Program-made: the position numbers and the translations under genes
Notes under the pieces: model-generated
Seen by the model: only the letters and a program-made list of their open reading frames with translations
Databases searched by the model: none
What the model was told of the DNA's origin: nothing
Shown: positions 50,580-60,146 of the stretch, in pieces
Layout of the letters: each line of letters begins with the position of its first letter
Numbering within the stretch: position 1 is the first letter of the stretch
Origin: JBCBKL01 sp038521825
GTDB lineage: Bacteria > Pseudomonadota > Alphaproteobacteria > Rhodobacterales > Rhodobacteraceae
NCBI GenBank assembly: GCA_038521825.1
Contig: JBCBKL010000012.1
Span: forward strand, 1-64,000
Direction: 5' to 3'
Length of the DNA stretch: 64,000 bases

Positions 50580-51398
50580 ATGGATAGCCGATTTGTCCGC
50601 AGCCTCCTCGCGGTGATCGATACGGGTAGCATTGCCGCTGCCGCCCGGAGCGAAGGGATCACGGCCTCGGCTCTTGCGCAGCGGATCGAGGTTCTTGAGA
50701 CCATGGCCGGACGCCAGCTTTTGGTGCGGGCCGGTAGAGGGATGGCGCCCACTTCGGCATGTGCGGCACTGATCGAACTCATGCGCGGCTGGGTGACGGA
50801 TGGCGTACACTTGTTGAGCGCCATGCAGGCAGGTTCGGTCAGCGGGCCGTTCCGCGTCGGGGCAGTCGCGACGGCAATGGTCGATCTTGTGCCCGGCATC
50901 GTCCGGCGCGCGGCGCGCGACCTGCCTGATGTCAGCTTTGAATTCCATCCGGGCACGTCGCGCGATCTGTATCAGCGGCTCGAAACGCGGGCGATCGATG
51001 CGGCGCTGGTCGTTTCGCCCCCATTCGCAATGCCGAAAGCGGTCCGGTTTTATCCGCTGATGCAGGCCGGCATCGCCCGCGTCGGGCCAATCGGCGACGT
51101 GCCCCATGTGCTTTATGACAGGGCCGCGTGGGGTGGGAAGGCGTGCTGGAAGGCGCTTAAAGAGATACGGCCAGATCCGTGCATCATGTGCGAGATGGAC
51201 TCGCTCCCCACCATTGCGGCCCTTGTTGCGCAGGGCATCGGTGCCTCTGTCCTGCCGCTATGGTCGGAAGTGACGCAGGCGCTTGGGTCGGCTCAGGTCG
51301 ACATGCTTGACGCACCGGCGCTTGAAATTGGCCTTGCCGTCAGCGCGCAGATGGATGGCCATCCGGGCACGGCCCTCATTCGGTCTACCGTTTCCTAA
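50580..51398 (+). CDS. LysR family transcriptional regulator
   Basis: A 272-residue regulator, slightly short for the family. The N-terminal helix-turn-helix is FVRSLLAVIDTGSIAAAARS then EGITASALAQRIEVLETMAG. The effector domain follows from about residue 90. It is divergent from the VOC-ghrA pair, so these are its likely targets in the usual LysR layout. Its 3' end overlaps the convergent rodA stop by 4 bases. Its ligand is unknown. Confidence 0.9.
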   Translation: MDSRFVRSLLAVIDTGSIAAAARSEGITASALAQRIEVLETMAGRQLLVRAGRGMAPTSACAALIELMRGWVTDGVHLLSAMQAGSVSGPFRVGAVATAMVDLVPGIVRRAARDLPDVSFEFHPGTSRDLYQRLETRAIDAALVVSPPFAMPKAVRFYPLMQAGIARVGPIGDVPHVLYDRAAWGGKACWKALKEIRPDPCIMCEMDSLPTIAALVAQGIGASVLPLWSEVTQALGSAQVDMLDAPALEIGLAVSAQMDGHPGTALIRSTVS

Positions 51399-52534
51399 CG
51401 CGGCCGATGGACATGGGCGCTTTGCACCAGGCCGAATGCCATCAGCAGAACGAGCATGGCCGACCCGCCGTAGCTGACAAGCGGAAGCGGTACGCCGACC
51501 ACGGGGGCCAGACCCATAACCATCGACATGTTGACCGCGAAATAGAGGAAGAAGTTCAAAGCAAGCCCCAGGATCAGCAGGGACGAAAACCGGTCCTTGT
51601 TGGCCATAGCAGAGGTTACGCAGAACACGATGATCAGCGCATAAAGCAGCAGCAGAGAAATCCCCCCGACAAAGCCGAACTCTTCGGCGAGCGTGGTGAA
51701 GATGAAGTCGGTGTGTTTTTCCGGCAGGAAGTTCAGCCGCGATTGTGTGCCCTGCATAAAGCCGCGTCCGGTCCAGCCACCCGAGCCAAGCGCGATGGTC
51801 GATTGCGTGATGTGGTAGCCCGACCCCAGCGGGTCTGAACTTGGGTCCAGGAAAGTATCGATGCGGCGGTACTGGTAATCTTCCAGCAACTGCCAAGGTG
51901 TGCCGCGGCTTTGGAACACCGCCGTTACCAGCCCGCCGACCCCGGCGATGACGGCACCAAAATAGGCCCAGTGCACCCCGGCAAGAAACATCAGCCCGCC
52001 CCCGGCCGCCAGCAGCAGGATCGAGGTGCCAAGGTCGGGCTGCTGTAGCACCATCGCTGTCGGTAACAGGATCAGCACAATGGGCAGAAAGACCCAAAAT
52101 GGCCGTGACACCTTTTTCGGTGACAGCCAGTCGTAATAGGCGGCGAGGATCATCACCAGCGTCACCTTGGTCAGCTCTGATGGCTGCAAGCGCATAAAGC
52201 CAAGGTCGATCCAGCGTTGCGCGCCCATGCCGACCGTCCCGAACAGCTCGACCGCGATGAGCAGCAGGATCGAAAAGGCATAAGCCACGCTTGACACGCT
52301 GCGCCAGAACCAGATGGGCACCATCGCAACGATCAGCATGCCGATATAACCGATGGCAAAGCGCTTCATCTGCGGTTCTGCCCAGCGGTCAAGCTGGCCC
52401 GACGCGACCGAATACAGCATCAGGAAGCCGACGCCCGCGACCGTGGCCAGAAGCAGGGCAAGCGGCCAGTTCAGATGCAGGATCTTGCGCCAGCCGCTTG
52501 GCGTGTGCTTGACCGTGTACTCAAGATAACTCAT
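51395..52534 (-). CDS. rodA: Rod shape-determining protein RodA (SEDS glycosyltransferase)
   Basis: A 379-residue SEDS-family membrane protein, the glycan polymerase of the elongasome. Ten helices are expected. The signature phrases are GAQRWIDLGFMRLQPSELTK and the end-of-family segment GLAPVVGVPLPLVSYGGSAM. It follows mrdA with a 4-base overlap (ATGA) and ends the mre operon. Confidence 0.96.
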   Translation of the reverse strand: MSYLEYTVKHTPSGWRKILHLNWPLALLLATVAGVGFLMLYSVASGQLDRWAEPQMKRFAIGYIGMLIVAMVPIWFWRSVSSVAYAFSILLLIAVELFGTVGMGAQRWIDLGFMRLQPSELTKVTLVMILAAYYDWLSPKKVSRPFWVFLPIVLILLPTAMVLQQPDLGTSILLLAAGGGLMFLAGVHWAYFGAVIAGVGGLVTAVFQSRGTPWQLLEDYQYRRIDTFLDPSSDPLGSGYHITQSTIALGSGGWTGRGFMQGTQSRLNFLPEKHTDFIFTTLAEEFGFVGGISLLLLYALIIVFCVTSAMANKDRFSSLLILGLALNFFLYFAVNMSMVMGLAPVVGVPLPLVSYGGSAMLVLLMAFGLVQSAHVHRPR

Positions 52535-54474
52535 GCCTGATCGCTGGCCCCGATATTGGCCATGGGGCGGATGGCGCGCAGACGTTCCTGCTGTTCCGCG
52601 ATCCGCTCGCGATCCTTGGTCGGATAGGCTTCGAGCGGCGGTTCGCCCTCATAAAGCGCTTGAAGTGTGATGTCCCGCGCAATCGGGGCCGCCGCCTTGG
52701 ATCCGCCGCCGCCATGCTCGACCACCACCGCCACGGCGTATTTTGGGTTGTCGTAGGGCGCAAAGTTGACGAACAGCGCGTGGTCCCGCCGTTCCCAGGG
52801 CAGGTCTTCGTTACGGATGACGCCCGCCCGCCGCTCTTCGGCCGTGATGTTGCGGACCTGGCTGGTGCCGGTTTTGCCGGCCATCCGCATATCTTCGGCG
52901 ATGATGCGGCTGCGATAGGCAGTGCCCTTGCGATCATTGACGACCGCGTACATCGCCCGCCGCATCATCAGCAGGTTGGTAGGGCGCATACCCATGTCCT
53001 CGCCCGCGCCGTCGGGCTGTTCCACACCGTCGATGGTCTTGATCAGGCGGGGCGTGACCGACCGCCCCGTCGCAAGACGGGCCGACATGACCGCAAGCTG
53101 CAAGGGCGAGGCAAGCATGTAACCTTGCCCGATCGATGCGTTGACCGTGTCACCCACCCGCCAGTCCTGATCGTGAACTGCCAGCTTCCACGCCTTGTTC
53201 GGTGCCAGCCCCTTGGCGATGGCCGACATCGGCAGATCATGCCGCATCCCCAGACCCAGCTGCTGCGCCATGGCCGAGATGTTTTCGATCCCCACTTTGA
53301 CGGCAAGGTCATAGTAATAGACATCACAGCTTTGCTTGAGTGACTCCTCAAGGTTCATATGCCCATGACCCACCCGTTTCCAGCAGTGGAACCGGCGGCC
53401 CGCGACCTCAAGATGGCCGGGGCACCAGACCGTTTCCTGGGCCGAAATGAGCCCCGCCTCGAGCGCGGCCATTGCCGTGATCATCTTGAAGGTTGACCCC
53501 GGCGGATAGGTTCCCTGCACCGACTTCGAGGCAAGCGGGCGATACTTGTTTTCTGTCAGCGCCCGGTAATCGGCGACAGAGATACCACGGACGAAAAGGT
53601 TGGGATCAAATGTGGGCGCGGAACAGATTGCCCGCAGATCACCGGTTTCGCAATCGATGACCACGGCGCTGGCGCTCTCGCCGGTCAGGCGGGCCTGAAC
53701 GTAGCTTTGCAGCCCGGCATCCAGCGTCAGCTGCATATCGGCACCTGCAATCCCTTCGCGCCGGTCAAGCTCGCGCATCACACGGCCATTCGCGTTGACC
53801 TCGACACGCTTGGCGCCCGCCGCGCCCCGCAGGACGTCTTCGGACTTGGCCTCGACCCCGACCTTGCCGATCTGGAAGCGGGGGATGCGCAACAGTTGGT
53901 CCGGGTTTTCGATCTTTTCCAGATCGTAGTCCGAAACCGGGCCGACATAGCCCAGCACATGGGCAAAGTCGGACCCCAGCGGATAGACCCGGCTCAAACC
54001 AACCTCGGGCGTGATGCCAGGCAGGGACGGCGCGTTGACCGAGACTCGGCTCACGTCGTCCCATGGCACGTCCTCGGCCAGTGTAATCGGCAGGAAGGGC
54101 GCGCTCCGCTTGACTTCGTTCAGGGCCCGTTCAAGCTGATCGTCGTCCAGTGCGACCAGCATCCGCAGTTTTTTGACGACGGCATCCACGTCGCCGGCAT
54201 CCTCCCGGACGATCACGATGCGATAGCTGGGCGCGTTGCGGGCGATCGGCACCCCGTTGCGGTCAAAGATTTCGCCGCGCGATGGGGCGATCAGCCGGAT
54301 GTTGATCCGGTTTTCCTCGGCCAACAGCCGGTATTGATCCGCCTCTTCGACTTGCAGGTACCGCATGCGCGCGGCAAGCCCACCCATGAACGCCAGTTGC
54401 AACCCGCCCAGAACCGCCGCCCGTCGGGTGATCGTGCGATGGCTGGCTTCGGTATCGACGCGGGGCCGCTTCAT
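52531..54474 (-). CDS. mrdA: Penicillin-binding protein 2
   Basis: A 647-residue transpeptidase for side-wall growth. One N-terminal helix (RAAVLGGLQLAFMGGLAARM) anchors it. The pedestal domain follows, and the catalytic serine is Ser327 (PPGSTFK, with Lys330). The SxD/N motif is Ser382-Cys-Asp, and the KTG motif is in MAGKTGTSQV. It overlaps rodA and mreD by 4 bases each. It works with RodA, MreC and MreB. Confidence 0.96.
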   Translation of the reverse strand: MKRPRVDTEASHRTITRRAAVLGGLQLAFMGGLAARMRYLQVEEADQYRLLAEENRINIRLIAPSRGEIFDRNGVPIARNAPSYRIVIVREDAGDVDAVVKKLRMLVALDDDQLERALNEVKRSAPFLPITLAEDVPWDDVSRVSVNAPSLPGITPEVGLSRVYPLGSDFAHVLGYVGPVSDYDLEKIENPDQLLRIPRFQIGKVGVEAKSEDVLRGAAGAKRVEVNANGRVMRELDRREGIAGADMQLTLDAGLQSYVQARLTGESASAVVIDCETGDLRAICSAPTFDPNLFVRGISVADYRALTENKYRPLASKSVQGTYPPGSTFKMITAMAALEAGLISAQETVWCPGHLEVAGRRFHCWKRVGHGHMNLEESLKQSCDVYYYDLAVKVGIENISAMAQQLGLGMRHDLPMSAIAKGLAPNKAWKLAVHDQDWRVGDTVNASIGQGYMLASPLQLAVMSARLATGRSVTPRLIKTIDGVEQPDGAGEDMGMRPTNLLMMRRAMYAVVNDRKGTAYRSRIIAEDMRMAGKTGTSQVRNITAEERRAGVIRNEDLPWERRDHALFVNFAPYDNPKYAVAVVVEHGGGGSKAAAPIARDITLQALYEGEPPLEAYPTKDRERIAEQQERLRAIRPMANIGASDQA

Positions 54475-55019
54475 AGCGCCTGCCCCTTGCTGTCATAGTC
54501 ACCGGGTGTCGCCTTGCGCACGCCAAGCAGCGCATGGGTCAGAAAGACCGTGAGCGGATAGAACACAAGCGTCATGCCAAGCTGTGATAGGGCCAGACCA
54601 AGCGGGGGCAGGTCGAGCATGAAAAGCGCAAGCAGGAAGCGATAGCCGATGCTGACGACGATGATCATCGATCCGACCGCAAGGAATTCGGTGGTCAGAG
54701 TTGCATCTCTCAGCGACCGGCTCTGCCCGCGTAGGCGTTCGCAGGCCAGAACCATCAGCAGAGCCCAAAGCCCCGGCGGACGCTGCAAAAGCAGATCAGC
54801 GAGCAGGAATAACCCTCCCAGCAAGAGCGGTGGCACGAATTCCGGCCGGCGGACAACCCATGCAAAGGCGAAGGCCATCAAAAGATCAGGTCCCGCCCAG
54901 CTGCGCGGCAATGTCTGAAGCGGCAGCAGGTTGAAGAAGATGACCAGCAGCACAAGCGCTGCGAAACTGACGCGCCGTGCCCAGATCCGGGAGGGGCCGA
55001 TATCAGTCACTCGTTGCAT
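54471..55019 (-). CDS. mreD: Rod shape-determining protein MreD
   Basis: A 182-residue membrane protein. Five helices are plausible, among them VSFAALVLLVIFFNLLPLQT, and the phrase SWAGPDLLMAFAFAWVVRRP is common to MreD. It overlaps mreC by 17 bases and mrdA by 4, confirming a single operon. MreD binds MreC to set the elongasome at the membrane. Confidence 0.9.
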   Translation of the reverse strand: MQRVTDIGPSRIWARRVSFAALVLLVIFFNLLPLQTLPRSWAGPDLLMAFAFAWVVRRPEFVPPLLLGGLFLLADLLLQRPPGLWALLMVLACERLRGQSRSLRDATLTTEFLAVGSMIIVVSIGYRFLLALFMLDLPPLGLALSQLGMTLVFYPLTVFLTHALLGVRKATPGDYDSKGQAL

Positions 55020-55902
55020 CCTCTTGAACCAGCAGCCGCGGCCCGTCGGGCGTCAATACGCCGGTTGTGTCTGAAACGGGTGGCGTGCCGTAGTGGCGCA
55101 GAACCCGCAGGAATTCGAGGCGTTCGTAATCGGCGGCCAGCCGGACCCTGAGCCGCCCATCCGGGCTTGCCGCCACTTGCCCAATCAACAGTCCCGCGGG
55201 AAAGACGCCGCCATCGCCCGAGGTCACCACGCGGTCACCGGGCCGCACCAGATCCGGGCTCTCCAGAAAATCGATTGGGGGCGCCGCGCTGTTGTCTCCC
55301 GCCACCATGGCCTTTTGACCAGAGGGTTGAATGAAGGCGGGCACCCTGCTTGACGCATCGGTCACCAGCAGCACCCTGGCCGTGTTCTGCGCCACGCCCG
55401 AGACCCGCCCAACGAGGCCCAGACCGTCCATCGTGGCCCAGCCTTCGACAAGACCATCGCGCGTGCCCACATTCAGCAGGACAGACTGGCGAAAGGGCGA
55501 TCCGCTGTCAGCCAGAACGACCCCGGTGATATAGGTCAGGCGCGGGTCCAGCCGGACGTTGTTGAGGTCAAGAAGCCGGGCGTTTTCCTGTTCAAGCTGC
55601 AGAGCCGCCTCTTTCCACGCCTGCATCTTGCGCAACTCGCGCCGCAGCTCCTGGTTCTGTTCGGCAAGCTGGCGATAGCTTTGCAGATCCTGCAGCAGGT
55701 TTATGGTGCCGGTCACGGGCGCCATCGCCCAATCGAAGTTCGGTACGATCTGGTCGGTCACCTGCGCGCGAAACCGTTCGACGCGGGGGCTGTCGATCCG
55801 CCAGATCAGGAATGTCGCAGCCAGGACCAGAACCAGCACGGTCACGATCAGCCTGCGCAAAGGCGCAGTGTAATCCATGCCGTTCGAACGATCCTTGGCC
55901 AA
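55003..55902 (-). CDS. mreC: Rod shape-determining protein MreC
   Basis: A 299-residue protein with one N-terminal helix (LRRLIVTVLVLVLAATFLIW), a coiled coil (about residues 70-105) and a periplasmic beta-barrel domain (VLADSGSPFRQSVLLNVG, VVTSGDGGVFPAGLLIGQV). The start is TTG at 55902, with AAAGGA 8 bases upstream, and gives the family start MAKDRSN; an ATG eight codons on is an alternative. It follows mreB by 67 bases. Confidence 0.93.
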   Translation of the reverse strand: MAKDRSNGMDYTAPLRRLIVTVLVLVLAATFLIWRIDSPRVERFRAQVTDQIVPNFDWAMAPVTGTINLLQDLQSYRQLAEQNQELRRELRKMQAWKEAALQLEQENARLLDLNNVRLDPRLTYITGVVLADSGSPFRQSVLLNVGTRDGLVEGWATMDGLGLVGRVSGVAQNTARVLLVTDASSRVPAFIQPSGQKAMVAGDNSAAPPIDFLESPDLVRPGDRVVTSGDGGVFPAGLLIGQVAASPDGRLRVRLAADYERLEFLRVLRHYGTPPVSDTTGVLTPDGPRLLVQEDATSD

Positions 55903-55969
55903 CGCGAATATCCTTTGTCAGGCGCGGGACAATTCCCAAAAGTTTCGGCTAATTCCGGCGTTTAGGCAA

Positions 55970-57016
55970 CTAGCTATCGTAATCGATGGCGTGGCGCAGT
56001 TGCTTTTCGTACTCGAGCGCCTTGCCGGTTCCGAGTGCTACGCAGTTCAGGCTTTCATCGGCGATGGACACGGCGAGCCCGGTTTGTTCGCGTAATGCCA
56101 GATCGAGATCGCCCAGAAGCGCACCGCCGCCGGTCAGCATAACGCCCCGGTCAACGATGTCGGCGGCAAGGTCTGGTGGCGTGGTTTCCAGCGCTGTCAT
56201 CACCGCTTCACAGATTTGCTGGACAGGCTCGGCAAGGGCTTCGGCGATCTGCGCCTGTGTCACCTCGATCTCTTTCGGCACCCCGTTTAGCAGGTCGCGG
56301 CCTCGGATCTGCATCGACGCGCCGCGCCCGTCATCGGGCATCCGAGCCGTGCCGATTGAGGTTTTGATGCGTTCGGCGGTCGTCTCGCCCACCAGCAGGT
56401 TCTGCTGGCGACGGAGGTAGCTGATGATAGCCTCGTCCATTCGGTCACCACCGACACGGACCGAGCGGGCATAGACGATGTCGCCCAGCGACAGAACCGC
56501 CACCTCCGTCGTTCCGCCGCCGATATCGACAACCATGTTGCCGGTGGGATCGGTGATGGGCATGCCGGCACCAATTGCGGCCGCGATCGGTTCGGCAATG
56601 AGACCCGCGCGGCGGGCACCCGCACTCAGCACCGACTGGCGGATGGCCCGTTTTTCGACGGGTGTGGCGCCATGGGGGACGCATACGATGATCTTGGGCT
56701 TGGAAAAGGTCGAGCGTTTGTGGACCTTGCGGATGAAGTGCTTGATCATCTCTTCGGCGGTATCGAAGTCGGCAATTACACCCTCGCGCATGGGGCGGAT
56801 CGCCTCGATACTGCCAGGGGTGCGGCCAAGCATCAGCTTGGCGTCCTCGCCGACGGCCAGCACTTTTTTGACGCCGTCTTTGACGTGGTAGGCTACAACA
56901 GAAGGCTCTGACAGGATGACACCGCGCCCCTTGACATAGACCAGCGTGTTGGCCGTGCCCAAATCTATCGCCATGTCTGCCGACAGAAGGCCGCCCAGAT
57001 TCCCGAAAATCGACAT
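55970..57016 (-). CDS. mreB: Rod shape-determining protein MreB (actin homologue)
   Basis: A 348-residue actin-like protein that guides cell-wall synthesis. The ATP-binding phrases are MAIDLGTANTLVYVKGRG, VVDIGGGTTEVAVLSLG and LTGGGALLGDLDLAL, and the phosphate-2 region has ERIKTSIGTARM. The ATG at 57016 gives the normal start MSIFGNLGG; a TTG seven codons upstream is possible. It heads the mreBCD-mrdA-rodA operon. Confidence 0.97.
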   Translation of the reverse strand: MSIFGNLGGLLSADMAIDLGTANTLVYVKGRGVILSEPSVVAYHVKDGVKKVLAVGEDAKLMLGRTPGSIEAIRPMREGVIADFDTAEEMIKHFIRKVHKRSTFSKPKIIVCVPHGATPVEKRAIRQSVLSAGARRAGLIAEPIAAAIGAGMPITDPTGNMVVDIGGGTTEVAVLSLGDIVYARSVRVGGDRMDEAIISYLRRQQNLLVGETTAERIKTSIGTARMPDDGRGASMQIRGRDLLNGVPKEIEVTQAQIAEALAEPVQQICEAVMTALETTPPDLAADIVDRGVMLTGGGALLGDLDLALREQTGLAVSIADESLNCVALGTGKALEYEKQLRHAIDYDS

Positions 57017-57482
57017 TTGCCCGAACCCCAGATTCAATTGCGCCGCGACTCGGCGCTTGTTGGGCTGAGGTTATACGGGCGCGCTGCTTTATGCGAAAGG
57101 CCGGAATGCGGCGGATCATTGCCGTATAGACCTTTGCCCGCAGCCCTGCTGGGCAGGGGCGGGGAGGGTCCGTATTCGGATATGGGTGCAATGCGGCGCC
57201 GCTTGCGGGCGTTCGGTTGCCGTCGGGACGCAGGGTGATTAGGCCTGCCTTCCGTATCTATCCGCGGATGGAGAGAAGCGCGCGTGCCATGACGCGGCCC
57301 TGAACCTATCGCCGGTGTGACCCGTTTCCGAGCCGTTGCTTAAGCGAGCGGAGTTCTACCCGCTGCTGACTAATGGAAGCTGAGCCCAGCGTACGGTGGT
57401 TGGTGCGGGCTGTCGGTTTGCGGGACACGAAGTCGCCTTTCGCTGCAGGCTGTCGAAGGTCCGCTTTTGCGCAGGCTATGAC
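57017..57482. other. Leader/intergenic region between ptxC and mreB
   Basis: About 465 bases with no gene I can support. A short hairpin, CCCTGC (57144-57149) and GCAGGG (57153-57158), is the only structure noted. The region must contain the promoter of the mre operon and the end of the ptxABC transcript, but I could not place either with confidence. Confidence 0.45.
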
Positions 57483-58304
57483 CTACTGGAACCGTTTCCG
57501 TAGCATGTTGCTGAGTGCGTCAACGATCGTCACGGTGGCCAAGATGACGATAAGAACGGCCGACACCTGGGGATAGTCCAGCAGCCGGAGCGATCCGACG
57601 AGCTCGGTCCCGATCCCGCCGGCGCCGACCATGCCCATAACGGTCGAGGCGCGGAAATTGTACTCCCACCGATACATTGTGACGTCAGCGAATTGCGGGA
57701 AGACCTGCGGCATCACACCATGCGAGATAACTTGAAGGGATGTCGCACCCGAGGCTTCGGCCGCTTCGATGGGCGCGGGATGCGCGTGTTCGATGGCTTC
57801 GGCGAAGAATTTACCCACCATGCCAATCGAATGCAGGCCCAGGGCCAGCACGCCCGGCAGCATTCCAAAGCCAACCGCCGCAACAAAGATAATCCCCATG
57901 ATGAGCTCGGGGATGGAGCGGAGCGTATTCAGCACCAGGCGTGCAGCCTGATAGGCCCACTTGTTCGGCGTCGTGTTCCGCGCCGCAAGAAAGCCGAGCG
58001 GAATCGACAGGACGACGGCCAGGGCAGTGCCGGCGACCGACATAGCGAGCGTTTCGATCATTGGCTCGACCCATTGACGCCAGCGGGTGAAATCCGGCGG
58101 CACCATCTCGGCAAAGAGCGTTCCGATAGCGGGCAGACCGTCGGCCAGCCGCCCGCCATCGAGCATCCCCGTCAGCCAAAGACAGAGGACAATGATCGCC
58201 GCGACGCCTCCGATCTGGAGCAGGAGACGCCGCCGCCCTTTGCGATCCGCCGCAAGAATGGTTTCAACAGTCTGAGGCGTATCGGTCTGGGCGAGGGTCA
58301 TCAC
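57483..58304 (-). CDS. ptxC: Phosphite/phosphonate ABC transporter permease
   Basis: A 273-residue permease of the PhnE family. Six helices are expected, with the first in VAAIIVLCLWLTGMLDG. The coupling loop is APIEAAEASGATSLQVISHG, and the phrase TVMGMVGAGGIGTELV closes the domain. It lies 20 bases after the binding-protein gene. The divergent phosphite dehydrogenase suggests the cargo is phosphite rather than an organic phosphonate. It is the last gene of the transporter transcript. Confidence 0.9.
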   Translation of the reverse strand: MMTLAQTDTPQTVETILAADRKGRRRLLLQIGGVAAIIVLCLWLTGMLDGGRLADGLPAIGTLFAEMVPPDFTRWRQWVEPMIETLAMSVAGTALAVVLSIPLGFLAARNTTPNKWAYQAARLVLNTLRSIPELIMGIIFVAAVGFGMLPGVLALGLHSIGMVGKFFAEAIEHAHPAPIEAAEASGATSLQVISHGVMPQVFPQFADVTMYRWEYNFRASTVMGMVGAGGIGTELVGSLRLLDYPQVSAVLIVILATVTIVDALSNMLRKRFQ

Positions 58305-58324
58305 GGCGTCTCCTCTTTTTGGGA

Positions 58325-59200
58325 TCAGTTGGTTTGCAGATTGCTGCGGATATCGCGGATGATGTCGTAATCGGCATCGGTGATCGCCGCGAAACCGTCG
58401 GCCTTGAACGGTGTCAGCACTCCGTCTCCGGCCTCGGTTCCGGGTTCCAGCCCAAGAAAGGCAGAGCGGATATTGTCTTGCAATTCTCGCGTCATGTCGG
58501 TGCGCATGACCCAGGGGTATTGCGGAATATCGGCGGAATAGCCCAAGACAACCAGTTTATCTGCATCAACGGTTCCCCGATCAACGAGCCTTTCAAAGAT
58601 CGGACGGCTCAAGCCACCAACCTGCGCGTTGCCAAGTTCGACATTGCGGGCCACGGCGTCATGGGCGCCCGTAAAGTTTTCGTTGTAGTCGTCACCGGTG
58701 ACCACGCCTTCAAGCAGCATGGTATATTTCGGGGCGAAGTGGCTTGAGGTCGATGCCTGATCGCCGAAAGCGACGTCAATTCCCGACCCTTCGATGTCAC
58801 TGATAGAAGTGATCCCGGAATCCTTGTTCGCGATAAGGACCGATTGGTAGGTCGTGCTGCCGCCACTCATACGGGCCGCAAAGGGTTCGATATCCAGATC
58901 GCTGCCATCCATCCGGTCTTTCGCGATGGTGTAAGAGGCCGGGCCAAAATAGGCGACGTCGATACGGCCAAAGCGCATGGCTTCAATCATTGATGAATAG
59001 TCGGTTGTGACGATCAGCTCGATATCTTTGCCAAGCGTGTCTTCCAGATGGGCTGCTAGCGGTTCGTTGTCTTGGATCACGGTCGCCGCGTTTTCGTCGG
59101 GCAGAAGTGCCACGCGCAACGTATCTGGATCATGGTCACCGGCGGCGAAGGCGGCGCCAGCCAGCAGGGTCGTAGCGATGGCGTAGGTGGTCAATTTCAT
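58325..59200 (-). CDS. ptxB: Phosphite/phosphonate ABC transporter substrate-binding protein
   Basis: A 291-residue periplasmic protein of the PhnD family. The signal peptide is TTYAIATTLLAGAAFA. Ligand-site phrases are IEAMRFGRIDVAYFGPASYT and AFGDQASTSSHFAPKY, the STS stretch being where phosphonate and phosphite oxygens bind in this family. The ATG at 59200 follows CAGGAG. The companion phosphite dehydrogenase argues for phosphite as ligand; hypophosphite and methylphosphonate are alternatives. Confidence 0.9.
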   Translation of the reverse strand: MKLTTYAIATTLLAGAAFAAGDHDPDTLRVALLPDENAATVIQDNEPLAAHLEDTLGKDIELIVTTDYSSMIEAMRFGRIDVAYFGPASYTIAKDRMDGSDLDIEPFAARMSGGSTTYQSVLIANKDSGITSISDIEGSGIDVAFGDQASTSSHFAPKYTMLLEGVVTGDDYNENFTGAHDAVARNVELGNAQVGGLSRPIFERLVDRGTVDADKLVVLGYSADIPQYPWVMRTDMTRELQDNIRSAFLGLEPGTEAGDGVLTPFKADGFAAITDADYDIIRDIRSNLQTN

Positions 59201-59225
59201 CTTTCGGTCTCCTGTCATGATGAAG

Positions 59226-60056
59226 TCAGATGGCGTCCTGCCCGGTCGATCCGTAGATCCGGGTCAGTACAGATTCGGAAAGCTGCGCGGGCGGGCCGTC
59301 ATACACGATCCGACCTTCGGCAAGGCCAATGATCCGGTCTGCGAAGGCCTTTGCGTAATCGAGCTGGTGCAAACTGACGATCACCGGAATGCTGTCTTCC
59401 TTGCAGATCGAGCGCAGGACGTTCAGCACCCGCTCGGATGACGCCGGATCAAGCGACGCCACAGGCTCGTCGGCCAGAATCATCTTCGGCTCTTGAGCCA
59501 GCGCACGCGCGATGCCGACGCGCTGCTGCTGACCGCCCGACAGGCTGTCGCAGCGCGTCAGCGCCTTTTCGAAAAGTCCCACGCGTGTCAGGCAATCAAG
59601 GGCCAGCCGCCGTTCCTCTGCCGAGAACCCAACAAGAGTGCGCCAGAAGGAATGCCGCCCAAGCCGGGACAAGAGAACATTGTGCATTGCCCCCATCCGG
59701 CCGATAAGCTGGTGTTGCTGGAAGATCATCGCGGTGTCGCGACGGTGCGCCCGGATCGCTTGAGTCGCATCGAGCGGTCCGATCTCTCGTGACAGAACCG
59801 TTCCGGATGTGGGCCGCACCAGCAGATTCAAGGTGCGCAGCAAAGTGGATTTGCCCGCTCCGGATGGGCCCAGCAAGACCGTCAATTCGCCGTCTTGGAA
59901 ATCCAGACTTGTCGGCTGCAATGCGGCTGTGCCGTTCGGATAGATCACTTCGACCTTGTCCAGACACAGTATTGGCGCTGCTTCCGTCTTCGTATCACTC
60001 CGATCAAAAGCCATCTGCTGTTGTCCCATCTCGGTCGATTCTATCCCGCTGGTCAT
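59226..60056 (-). CDS. ptxA: Phosphite/phosphonate ABC transporter ATP-binding protein
   Basis: A 276-residue ATPase of the PhnC family. Walker A is GPSGAGKSTLL, the signature is LSGGQQQRVGIARALA, Walker B is MILADEPVASLDP, and the switch histidine is in VSLHQLDYA. A 25-residue N-terminal extension is not conserved, and ATGs at codons 10 and 15 are other possible starts. It is the first gene of the transporter transcript and is divergent from ptxD. Confidence 0.9.
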   Translation of the reverse strand: MTSGIESTEMGQQQMAFDRSDTKTEAAPILCLDKVEVIYPNGTAALQPTSLDFQDGELTVLLGPSGAGKSTLLRTLNLLVRPTSGTVLSREIGPLDATQAIRAHRRDTAMIFQQHQLIGRMGAMHNVLLSRLGRHSFWRTLVGFSAEERRLALDCLTRVGLFEKALTRCDSLSGGQQQRVGIARALAQEPKMILADEPVASLDPASSERVLNVLRSICKEDSIPVIVSLHQLDYAKAFADRIIGLAEGRIVYDGPPAQLSESVLTRIYGSTGQDAI

Positions 60057-60067
60057 TGAGTTATGCG

Positions 60068-60116
60068 ATCAAAGCAACAGATATATTACATATTGCGATT
60101 GAAATGGCGCTTTGAT
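60068..60116. promoter_or_regulatory. Inverted repeat between ptxA and ptxD, candidate regulator site
   Basis: Perfect 8-base arms ATCAAAGC (60068-60075) and GCTTTGAT (60109-60116), 33 bases apart, flank an A/T-rich core in the only gap between the divergent ptx transcripts. The LysR protein encoded downstream of ptxD is the obvious candidate binder. Confidence 0.4.
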
Positions 60117-60146
60117 AGCAATGCGCAAAAGGGAGGGACACCCGCA

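Noticed and set aside
57483..60056. Reading the ABC genes as part of a C-P lyase (phosphonate) system
   Set aside because: No phnG-M genes are present in the window, and the divergent neighbour is a phosphite dehydrogenase, so phosphite import fits better.
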